From positions 31,702,299-31,766,298 of the forward strand of contig NC_052506.1 in the NCBI RefSeq assembly GCF_014356525.2: a stretch of DNA of 64,000 nt, written 5' to 3'. The DNA comes from Nilaparvata lugens (lineage: Eukaryota; Arthropoda; Insecta; Hemiptera; Delphacidae). Each line of letters begins with the position of its first letter. Position 1 is the stretch's first letter. A model generated the notes under the pieces. That model was not told the DNA's origin. It saw nothing but the letters and a program-made list of their open reading frames with translations, and made no database searches. The position numbers were made by a program, and so were the translations under genes. Shown here piece by piece: positions 1 to 10,800 of this stretch.

Positions 1-141
1 CCTCTCAGAAGTTTCAAGGCAAGGATAGCGGCTGAATCGTGTGCCACCACAATTGTGCTATCAATAGCTGTGATCAAAAAAAACAATATATGTATATTAA
101 TACAGAAAGCTTGAAAAATTCAGCGATTGCAAGCCACATGA

Positions 142-500
142 TAGTCCAGGCAATGAATGCTCAAAAAAGGGTATAGAGGGAAATGTTTGGAAGACAATTT
201 TTGACCCCGAATTCTGTTTAGGTTAGTAAGCGAGGTAAACATATCTAAAGTCCCCACCCCTACCCCCTGTGCTGAGGGGGGTGGAGGTGTTTTAAAGGTA
301 CCATTTTTTAGTTTCTCGCATAAAAACAACAACTATGTATCTAAAGGTCTTGACTGTCATATAACAAATTAAAGCTTACATAATTTCCTACAATATTCAT
401 TCTACAACTGTTTTTATATCTCCTCTAGTTTTCGAGATATCCGCTCTTGAAGATGTGCCATTTTTGAAAAAAAACATGTTTACCTTTTTGTGCAACCGGC
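142..500. repeat. Arm of the fold-back element family seen at 54350-56564
   Basis: Begins TAGTCCAGGCAATGAATG, matching the inverted end at 56564, and continues through GGGTATAGAGGGAAATG, TTTTTGACCCC, the C-run/G-run segment and TTTCTCGCATAA in the same order as the 54350 arm. It diverges after about 500; no second arm was seen. Confidence 0.7.
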
Positions 501-811
501 ACAATATAGTAAAGTAGTTTTTTAATTTGAGTAGGATCCCCAATCACACCCACCGTCAAATTACCTTTGTGTATGAGATATTAACCGTTCTCGAACTTTT
601 CCCCCACTCTCTATATTTACTCTGCATCACCCGTCCCTGACCAAAAAGATTTCTATTCCTAAAAACAAAAAGGGCCAGTACTAATATATAAAATATAAAT
701 AGCCGGCGCATCTTATGGGATATTGATTGTGATGTTGTCAGTTGTAATGCTCACAAATGGTCGTAGATAAAGTTAAGTTAATTTCGGTTTGTAAAGTTGG
801 TGTTTTAAGTA
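501..811. other. No feature recognised
   Basis: AT-rich sequence between two repeats; no coding or structured signal seen. Confidence 0.4.
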
Positions 812-1757
812 AGGGCCCTACACACCTACGGATTTGGCTCGCGGATTTGGCCTGTCTTGGCTCGTGTTCTTGAACGACTCGGAGCAAAATCACTACACAC
901 TAGTAGTAAGCAACGCGAGCCCGGCCTGCCCTACTAACAAAACGCTATCCAAACCACCAAAATCTAAATCGTCCAATGATGGAGATAACTTAGAGAATTT
1001 TTATTTCAGATTTGAATTCAGCGACCTCAAATTCTTAAAAATGTAAGTCCCATTTTCGAAAATACCCGAAAAACAGGGAGTTATGGCTGTTCTTAATATA
1101 GCTTTCTATTAACATTGTAAAAGCGTACTTAGTTAATAAGATAATAATTTTTTGCTTACAAAGGGACAGGCAAAGGTTTTTAGAAGTGTTTGAACACTTA
1201 AAAGTTCAGGTGTAAACATGAACAATTTTAAAACTTTTTTTAAAATTTTAAACTTTGAAAAGATGATTCCAAATATGAATTCAGAAAATCAACTATGAAT
1301 ATGAAAAGAGTTGAATATGAATTCTGACCATTTTCACTTCCATTTCCTCCTTATTGTTATGTTATCTGTCTCTCTACACACACACTCTCTATCTTTTCTT
1401 TCTTTTTAATATATATATATATATTATATATATATATATATAGATATATATATATGTTTACTTTTCTTCTTCATCTCATCTCCTGCTTTTTTCATATCAT
1501 ATACTGCTCAATAATTATTTTCTGTAATTATATTTTGTAAATTCATCTATAATTTTGCTGTATTGTAAGTTATATTGTATATAAGTGTATAAGCCAGTAT
1601 ATATTGTAATCTACATAAATAAAGTACTCAATCAATCAATCTCCCTGTACCATTATTTTTCTCTATTCTCTCTTCCTCCTGGACAGAGCTATCTGCTATC
1701 TTATAATTACAACAATTAATCTGTCATTTTCCAATTATCTACTATTTTCTCTTTTTT

Positions 1758-1921
1758 ACTTTCCTTGCCCTATTACCATAGGTAAGGAAAGTATTGCTTT
1801 CCGAAAAAAATTAAGGTACCCCAATTTTTAAATTTCTATACGTTTTAATGTCCCATGAGTCCAAAAAAGTGGTTTTTGGGTATTGGTCTGTATGTGTGTG
1901 TGTATGTGTGTGTGTGTGTGT

Positions 1922-1959
<38 letters not shown>

Positions 1960-2545
1960 AGTGTATGTGCGTCTGTGTACACGATATCTCATCTCCCAAT
2001 TAACGGAATGACTTGAAATTTGGAACTTAAGGTCCTTACACTATAAGGATCCGACACGAACAATTTCAATCAAATGCGATTCAAGATGGTGGCTGAAATG
2101 GCGAAAATGTTGTCAAAAAAAGGGTTTTTCGCAATTTTCTCTAAAATGGGTCCAACGATTTTGATCAAATTTATACCTAAAATAGTCATTAATAAGCTAT
2201 ATCAACTGCCACAAGTCCCATATCTGTAAAAATTTAGGAGCTTCGCCCCATCTATCCAAAGTTCGATTTTAGATTTCCAATTATCAGGTCTGAGATATAA
2301 TTTAAACGAAAAATTGAGCATGGAAATCTCTTCAATAAATGTCCAGTAACATTTTCACCTAAAATTGAAAATAAGCTTGAAATTTGAGAAAATGTAATTA
2401 TTCAATTGCAAACTTTTGGCAACTGTTGATTCTATTAAATCATTCACTATGAAGAGATAACAGATCTCGTGTGTATCCAGCGTTATTGAACTGTCACCAG
2501 CTGGCTCAGATCTTTGACTTGAGATGCCCGTTTACACTAGCGTCA
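1758..2545. repeat. Dispersed repeat, second copy at 49829-50558
   Basis: Starts TTACTTTCCTTGCCCTATTA and continues through AAGTATTGCTTTCCGAAAA and GGGTATTGGTCTGTATGTG to GTTATTG...CTGTCACCAGCTGGCT. The same order occurs near 49829-50558. A long TG tract inside this copy is much shorter in the other. Confidence 0.75.
1890..1955. repeat. TG microsatellite
   Basis: Almost pure TG/GT repeat; the other copy of the host repeat has only about six units. Confidence 0.9.
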
Positions 2546-2662
2546 GGTGATCAATTGTCATAACTACAAGGAAAGTTGTGTGAGTGCGCCACACCAGATT
2601 TTTATTATTGCATTAATACTATTTTGTTCATGATACTATCATTCATTTTGTTTACTCATCTG

Positions 2663-2663
2663 G

Positions 2664-2711
<48 letters not shown>

Positions 2712-2727
2712 ATATATATATATATAT
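2663..2727. repeat. AT microsatellite
   Basis: About 32 AT units with two interruptions. Confidence 0.9.
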
Positions 2728-3725
2728 TGAGAGTACTGAAGAAAAGCTGCCCCAAATCTACCCCAAAGCTGATTCTTGATTCTAACCTTGCCCAACCCAA
2801 TGTAAACTGAACTAACTTAACCTAGCCATATCCCTAATCTCAAGGACACGAGCCAAGACAGGCCAAATCTGCAAGCCAAATCCGTTGGTGTGTAGGGCCC
2901 TTTATTTGACACAGTGTAGCAGTAGATAGAGAAATGAACCTTCATACTAAACTTAATACTGTAAAGCCTCAACCAGCTCCCCATAAGTACAGTATAGAAA
3001 TTTTTACATCTTGTGTAATATAGTATTTAAAATACTATGACAACTCATTGATTGAAAAAGGTTGTCATACTCAATATTATCCTGTAAAAATAGAGACAAA
3101 AACATTGGGATTTAATTTCATTTTCATCAATAAAATTTCACACAAGTAGACAGAAATAATATAAAAATAATCTATTGAATAAAAAATGGAAAAGTTTATT
3201 CTACAGCCAATACAAATTTTGGGGGAACACTAGTATTATTATTGTACAGTACCTACTAGTACTTTCTTGCTTTAGGTTCAACCAGATTCTCCATAGAAAT
3301 AGAATTCTTCATTAATAGCATTAAAGTGCTCACAGAGTTTTTATTTTCGACTATTTTAGAGTTCCTGCAAACCATTTTACTTATTCGAGGGCGCTGAATC
3401 TGACTCTGAATTCAAAGTTTTGCTATCCCGATTTTTTGGTGATTTCAATTTTTGGTAACTACACACGCCCGGCCGGAAGAGCCTACACACTCACAGATTT
3501 AGCCCGAGCCAAGCCGCGACAGTAGCCCTGGAGGGATTTGGCTCGGCTCGGCTCAGCTCAGGAGAAATTCGTGTGTGTAGGCGATTTAATTGCGAGCGGA
3601 GCCAGGCTCCGTAGGTGTGTAGTGCCCTTGAGAGTTGGTGTGTGTCTGTGACAGAGAGAGAGAGTGATTGATTCATTTTATTGATAGTGTGCTAGGTCTC
3701 GACAGACCCATTGCACAAAAACAGC

Positions 3726-3812
<87 letters not shown>

Positions 3813-5460
3813 TTATTAGGAGTTGATTGATGCTTTACAGTAGTAGGGGGAAAGTGAGAGTACTGAAGAAAAGCTGCCCCGAAGCTGGCTCAAAGCTGCC
3901 CCAAAGCTGCCCCCAAATCTACCCCAAAGCTGATTCTTGATTCTAACCTTGTCCAACCCAATGTAATCTGAACTAACTTAACCTAGCTATACCCCTAATC
4001 TCAAGGACACAAGCCAAGACAGGCCAAATCTGCAAGCCAAATCCATAGGTGTGTAGGGCCCTTTATTTGACACAGTGTAGCAGTAGATAGAGAATTGAAC
4101 CTTCATACTAAACTTAATACTGTGAAGCCTCAACCAGCTCCCCATAAGTATGGTTTAGATATTTTTACATCTTGTGTAATATAGTATTTAAAATACTATG
4201 ACAACTCATTGATTGAAAAAGTTTGTCATACTCAATATTATCCTGTAAAAATAGAGACAAAAAAATTGTGATTCAATTTCATCTTCATCAATAAAATTCC
4301 ACACAAGTAGACAGAAATAATATAAAAATAAGTTCATTTTTATTGAATAAAAAATTGAAATATGTTTATTCTACAGCCAATACAAATTTTGGGGGAACAC
4401 TAGTATTATTATTATACCTACAGTACTAGTACTTTCTTGCTTTAGATTCAACCAGATTCTTCATAGAAATAGGATTCTTCATTAATAGCATTAAAGTGCT
4501 CACAGAGTTTTTATTTTCGACTATTTTAGAGTTCCCACAAACCATTTTACTAATTTGAGGGCACTGAATCCGAATCTGAAATCAAAATTTTGCTATCCCG
4601 ATTTTTAGGCAATTTAGATTTTTGGTAACTACACACGCCCGGCCGGGAGAGCCTACACACTAACAGATTTCGCCCGAGCCGAGCTGCGACAGTAGCCCTG
4701 GACAGATTTGGCACGGCCTGGCTCGGCTTGCAATAAAATCACCTACACACTCATGGATTTCTCCTGAGCCGAACCAAGACAGGCCAAATTCGCGAGCCAA
4801 ATCTGGAGGTGTGTAGGGCCCTTTATTTGACACAGTGTAGCAGTAGATAGAGAATTGAACCTTCATACTTAATACTGTAAAGCCTCAACCAGCTCCCCAT
4901 AAGTAGGGTATAGAACTTTTTACATCTTGTGTAATATAGTATTTAAAATACTATGACAATTCATTGATTGAAAAAGGTTGTCATACTCAATAGTATCCTG
5001 TAAAAATAGAGGCAAAAGAATTGTGATTCAATTTCAGCTTCCTCAATAAAATTTCACACAAGTAGATGATAGTAATATAAAAAAAGGTTCATTTTTATTG
5101 AATAAAAAATTGAAATATGTTTAATCTACAGCTAATAAAAGTTTTGAGGAGACACTGATATTATTATTGTACAGTACTAGTACTTTCTTGCTATAGGTTC
5201 AACCAAATTCTTTATATAGAAATATAATTCTCCATTAATATCATTAAAGAGCTCACAGAGTTTTAATTTTGACTATTTTCGAGTCCACAAACTAATTTTC
5301 TAATTCGAGGGCGCTGAATCCGAATCTGGAATCAAAATTTTGCTATCCCGATTTTTAGGTGATTTAGATTTTTGGTAACTACACGCGCCCGGCCGGAGAG
5401 CCTTCACACTCACAGATTTTGCCCGAGCCGAGCCGCGCCAGTAGCAGCTTCTCTTTGTCT
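2728..5460. repeat. Tandem array of long segments carrying GGGCCC-family ends
   Basis: A segment starting TTTATTTGACACAGTGTAGC recurs at about 2900, 4059 and 4831. Each copy runs on through the same AT-rich part, then GAATTCTTCATTAATAGCAT-like sequence, then ACACGCCCGGCCGG and GCCCGAGCC-rich sequence. The first unit is longer because it also contains GAAAAGCTGCCCC sequence shared with about 2740 and a CA/TA microsatellite. Confidence 0.75.
3729..3812. repeat. CA then TA compound microsatellite
   Basis: About 17 CA units followed directly by about 24 TA units. Confidence 0.9.
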
Positions 5461-5599
5461 CAGAAACAGAGTAACGGCCAGCAACAGTCACATTTATAAC
5501 ATAGTTAATCAAAAGTATTCTTTGAGTATCTATAGTGAGGTCCACGTTATAATGGTAGGGTACGATTTGCAATGGTGTTGCTATCCTTGTCTATCGTTC

Positions 5600-6350
5600 A
5601 ACAAATGTGAAAGAGTTAGGGGTTAGGTTTCATCTGGGTTATATTTGATAATGTTTCATTAGGATAGGTTAGGTTTTTGCTTTAAAATTGTAATATGCTA
5701 GAAGGGGCTAGGGTCTAGGTAGAGTTGTTTTTTTATGTTTCAAAGGTAAAAGGATTGGTTAGGGGGTTAGGATTTTGCTTTGAACCACATGTTTGTGAAC
5801 ATGTTCATGGAATGAACCACATGTTTATGTTTTGTTCTAAAGATGACGAAAAAATCTAAAGTATTAAATGTGAAAGGGTTAGAGGTTAGGTTTAATTTAG
5901 GTTATATTTAATAATGTGTTATTAGGATAGGTCAGGTTTTTGCTTTGAAATTGCAATATGCTAGAAGAGGCTAGGGTGCAGTTGGAGTTATGTTTTTTGA
6001 TGTTTCAAATGTGAAAGGATAGGTTAGGGGGTTAGGATTTTGCTTTGAAATCTAAATTATTGAATGTGAAGGGGTTAGGGGTTAGGTTTTTTTGGATTAT
6101 ATTCAATAATGTTTCATAAGGTTAAGTTTTTGCTTTAAAATTGCAATATGCTAGAAAGGGCTAGGGTCCAGGTAGAATTATGCTTTTTGATATTTCAAAG
6201 GTGGAAAGATAGGTTAGGATTTTGCTTTGAAATTGCAATATGCTGGAAGGGATTAGAGGTTTTTCAAATAGTCATGTTTATTGATGTTTTAAATGTAGAA
6301 GGGGAGGTTGAGGGTTCGGTTTTTGTTTTGAAATGACAATATGCTGACTT
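5600..6350. repeat. Degenerate tandem repeat rich in GGTTAGG
   Basis: Units starting AATGTGAAAGRGTTAGRGGT begin near 5603, 5867 and 6064. Each is followed by a TTTGATAATGTTTCATTAGG-like part and GCAATATGCTAGAAGGGGCT. The units differ in length and sequence, so this is an old array. Confidence 0.7.
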
Positions 6351-6469
6351 AGTTATAGTGTTTTTTAACATCAGTTAAATAACAACCGTTATATTTTATT
6401 AATTATATTTTGACGTGACAACGTCTTATAAATTGGTTTGCCGGGTGACACTTCAAGAAACTGCGTTAC

Positions 6470-6680
6470 GTTCCCACGTTATGCGCTCACAATGAGAGCG
6501 AGTGAGAGCGTTCGTTTCGGTTCACGGTCGTCTGGAAAGAGCACGAATAGGAGCAGTGGCGAGCAACGCAGCAGCAACCAGCAATCCGAAGGCATTCACC
6601 TGGAGAGAGAGTGAAACGGAGCAGTCAACCTGCGCAGGCGCCGCAAGCAATCTCCTGCGACTGCGCCTGCTTAGGTGAAT
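6470..6680. promoter_or_regulatory. GC-rich patch upstream of CPSF4, possible promoter or 5' UTR exon
   Basis: Locally much richer in GC and CpG than its surroundings, with CTGCGCAGGCGC and an inverted GCGCCTGC about 30 bases away. It is about 1.1 kb before the CPSF4 start codon. It may be a promoter, an untranslated exon or part of another transposon; I cannot decide. Confidence 0.25.
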
Positions 6681-7204
6681 AAGTGAATAGGTTATGTTGT
6701 AGTAATCAAAATAATCTGCATAATCACATAATCATGCATAAGTGAATAGGTTATGTTGTAGTAATCACAATGTTGTGGTTCAGTGCGAGATTCTTTGTAT
6801 AAATTAATGTTTTAAATATAATTCTTTGTATAAATAAATGTTTTAAATTGTTACTATTTCATCCTTCTTCCTACTATACAAATGAATATTCACATTAAAA
6901 TTATTTTACCACTCAAGTCGTTGTCACGTAAAACTTTCGCCCGTATACCGACTTTACAGGCAACCATGCAATTTTTTTTTCAAAAGTACTCTTTCTTTTA
7001 TTAAATAAAATGATAATATATTGATTATTATATTGGATTTAATGATAAATCATCATTGGATAATAATATCTCCATTAAATAGAATGACGATTGGCTCCAG
7101 TTACAGTGCTCGGTAACCATCATCACAAAGAACGTTACATTCAAAGAACTGACTGAATGGAGCGGGAAAAACCCGTTGCTAACGCATGCGCGATACGGTG
7201 CTGT

Positions 7205-7318
7205 CTGTGACAGAGAGTGGTTTGTGCGCCAGTAGCCCTGGACGGTTTTGGCTTTCACGGATTTCTCCCAAGCCGAGCCAAGACAGGCCAAATCCGTAGG
7301 TGTGTAGGGCCCCTTAGT
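7205..7318. repeat. Single end of the GGGCCCTACACAC element family
   Basis: Ends CCAAATCCGTAGGTGTGTAGGGCCCC, matching the right ends at 2905 and 4830, with GCCGAGCCAAGACAGG before it. No matching left end was seen upstream, so it appears to be a truncated copy. Confidence 0.6.
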
Positions 7319-7768
7319 CAAGATTCCAGGTTAAGCTTACAAAGATAAAATTAAACTTAGTTCTAAAGAATAAACTCTTCAAAAATAATACTCATACTAT
7401 TTTTCTAAAGTGAATTCTACCCAATTCAACAAGCTTCCCGACAAAAATATTGATAATTCTTATTTGCACCAAGGTACTCAAACAGAACACTTCGAATAAC
7501 ATAAAGTACGTCTCTTCTCTATTTGAGCAATTCTAATTTTTTCAGCCTTTCACAATCTTGATGCTATCAAAATAGGATGCTTTAAAAAGTGTTCTCTTGC
7601 TTCATCATAATCATAACCTCATTTTCGAAGAGAGATTTGTGTTGTGAAGTCTGGAGTGACTGACAAGTGCACATAAAGCTTGTAATGTTGTGAACTGTAA
7701 TCGGACTCGACTATTCAAGAATATTTGTTGGTTTATTCACTTTGATCAGTTTTAATTCAAAATAAATC
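7319..7768. other. Sequence just upstream of CPSF4
   Basis: AT-rich; should hold the CPSF4 5' UTR. TCAGTT at 7746-7751 resembles an arthropod initiator but would leave an unusually short leader. Confidence 0.3.
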
Positions 7769-7871
7769 ATGGAGTTTATTGTAGCTAGTGTAGAAAATAT
7801 AAAATTTGATATAGAAGTAGCTCTTGAGCAACAAATAGGATCTTTGCCGTTGCCGTTTCCTCGAATGGATA
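7769..7871 (+). CDS. Clp: CPSF4 exon 1 (start codon)
   Basis: ATG at 7769 opens 34 codons, ending at a GTAAGT donor in phase 1. It encodes the conserved N-terminal segment that precedes the first zinc finger and has no zinc ligands of its own. Confidence 0.9.
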
Positions 7872-10800
7872 GTAAGTATTTAACATTTTTATCGCTTGCT
7901 TTATAATCTTGTATGCAATTATTAGAGAATTCAGAGCAATCTGAATTTCAAAAAATATCTGAGAGAAAACTATTCGCGCAGACCTATGAATAAGTCAAGT
8001 TTATCTTATTGATAAAGAACAGCATGTTTTTCAGCAGAAAAATCAATTAGCCTATCACAATCACAGTTGCGTTGCCAGCGTCTAGAAGTTTGAATTATTG
8101 GATTAACTATTGGACAGGTTAATGCTATCAAAATAGCAAAGGTTTCAAGTTGTATCTATCATGATATACGGTAACTTGGGCCTACTTTTACCCAAGCTAT
8201 TCTTATGTGGAATAAATAATAGGCATTCGTGGTTTTTTGTTTCAAATATAATACAATAAGCTATGCTGCAATGAGAAGATTAATAAGAAATTATTTAACG
8301 ATTAACTAAAAAGTAAATGTATTTAATTATATGCTATCGATGTATGAGAAGGGCTTGAGATTAGAGCAAGGCCCAAACAGCAAGCATTCCCAGAAAAATA
8401 ATGTCAGTGATCATGTTGAAAAAGGTAAGGATTTGAAATTGATGGCATTATCTAATATTCTTAATCAAATCATTCGATCCAGCTAGAACAGTTGAGGTGC
8501 AATTCGTTTGAGGCGTTCTAGCAGCGCCGCTATAACCAGGTAGCTTGCTGCTTTGAATACAGGCTCTAAGGAATTTCACTTTCAAGTTGAGATGCAATTA
8601 ATTAGAGGCAGCACGAGCTGCCTCTAAAGGGCTCTACACACTTACGGATTTCGCCTGTGTCTTTGAACGGCTCGGTGCAAAATCACTACACACTTGTTGT
8701 GAGCAACGCGAGTCCCGCTGGCCGTACTTTTCAAGTCTATCATCTCCGCCTAAATTTAAATTGTCCAATAAAGGAGATAGAGGAATTTTGATTACAGATT
8801 TCGATTTAGCGCCCCGAAACGTTTTAAAGTGTAAGTCCCATTAAAAAAAAATAAAAAACACCCGAAAACAAGGGAGTTATGGCTGTTCTTAATATAGCTT
8901 TCTATTATCATAGGTTAACTAGGTACTAGGTTAATAAGATAATAGTACTGCTCACAAAGGGACAGGCAAAGGTTTTTAGAAGTTTTTAAACACTCGAAAT
9001 TTTAAACATGAACATTTTAAAACTTTAAAAGTTCTAGTTTAATAAAACATTTTTAATCTTTGAAAAGATAAATCCAAATATGAAATTAGAAATCAGAAAA
9101 CTTTTCCTATTATCACCTAGGCTGATAAAATAAAAATAAATCAATTTATTCATAGAAATAGAATTCTTCATTAATAACATTCAAGTGCTCACGGAGTTTT
9201 TATCTTTGATTATTTTTGAGCTCCTCGAATCATTCAATTAATTCGAGGGCACTGAATCCGAATCCGAATTCAAAATTTTGCTTTATAGATTTTTACACAC
9301 GCCCGGCCGGAAGAGCCTACGCACTACAAATTCTCTTCCGAGCCGAGCCGAGCTAAGCCGCGCCATTAGCCCTGGACGGATTTGGCCTGGCTCGGCTAGG
9401 AAGAAAATCGCCTACTCACTCACGTTTTGTGGCCAAGCCGAGCCGAGCCAGGTCAAATCCGCTAGCCGCCACAGGCAAAATTCGTAAGTGTTTAGGGCCC
9501 TTAAGGAATTTCACCATTGGATTGTCCTAGCTAATCGGTCAGTGTTCAAAGGTTTATTATATTCTGCTAATTTTTCAATTATTTGCAATTCCTTGATTAT
9601 TGCCCTGGGCATATCTTGGTTAATCGCGCAATTTTAGTATAACCTTTTATAGCAGGGAGTTGAAAAAATTCATCATAATCATTCATATATGGTCATTGGA
9701 CCATATACTAACATGATCATACTATGATGGCAGTGTTAAAGATCATGATTATTCTCATTAAAGAAATTATTGACTTCTGTTAGTTGACAGAAGACATCTT
9801 GAAAAGACTTGCTGTGCGCTCTCTTAATGGTTAGACGTTTTTGTATTAACATTTATATTTGCAATAATATACAAATGGGTGTAGTAGCTTAGAGTGTTTT
9901 GATTGGTTGTTTCAGAGTCAATTGCTGCAGTTTGCGAATTCTTTCCGAGTGGATCATGCATGAAAGGCACGATGTGTCCGTTGCGACATGTCCGTGGCGA
10001 CAGGACAATAGTGTGCAAGCATTGGCTTCGCGGCCTCTGCAAAAAGGGTGACCAGTGCGAGTTTCTACACGAGTATGACATGACTAAAATGCCTGAATGC
10101 TACTTCTATTCACGATTCAGTAAGTACAGTAATCCAGTGTTCATTTTTATAATTTTTCTTGTCACATAGCACTAAAAATCGCAACTGCTAAGAAGCATTG
10201 GTACAACCCCAGCCTTGAAAATGATTCTTGCTTCTAGGGATTGTTTGACTCGGCCTATCTTACCTCAATAGCGTTCTTGACACTGGGAATAAATTGAACG
10301 CACGCCTCATACCAATGATCTCATGTTGTGAAATTGTCAACAACGGCGTTGCCTCACTTATCCAATGGAAATCGAACCTACACATTCACATTATGATTAT
10401 TCAATTAATTATTTTTTTTATCCATAACTCTAGAATAAAGTTAAAATTTGTGTAAGCTTATTTTACCATAGAATAATGCATCATTAGGCAAAACAGAAAT
10501 ATAAATTTATGAGTTGAGTTATAAAAAGAATTATTAATCACACTTACTTGCCTTAACTAGACAACCCGGTAAATTTCAGTGTTGTAGGCTATGTAATGAA
10601 AAGATTCTATGGAAAAGATTTTTCTAAATTTTCTAGTTCAATATTATCCTTTTAAGCTGTGTTTAAAAGGCCATTATAAAATTCGATCTTCTTTATTTGA
10701 AATTCACTTGAAACCCGCTGTGTTTCTACTCGAGGGTTATTTTACCGACTCAGATAACCTCGAAACGTAATGATTTAAAACATTGCTAAACCTAATTCAT

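Larger units (their letters stand above)
811..2905. mobile_element. Terminal-inverted-repeat element with GGGCCCTACACAC ends, about 2.1 kb
   Basis: The left end reads AAGGGCCCTACACACCTACG, continuing into GGATTTGGCTCG and GGCCTGTCTTGGCTCGTG. The right end, read in reverse complement, has the same order with few differences over about 60 bases. No transposase is visible. It contains AT and TG microsatellites and the dispersed repeat at 1758-2545, so it is a composite. A target duplication could not be fixed. Confidence 0.65.

Noticed and set aside
6148..6336. Open frame within the GGTTAGG-rich array as a gene
   Set aside because: It follows the repeat units and has no recognisable protein features.
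5600..6350. GGTTAGG-rich sequence as an internal telomere array (insect TTAGG)
   Set aside because: The motif is scattered in units of about 200-260 bases with other sequence between; there is no run of tandem TTAGG.
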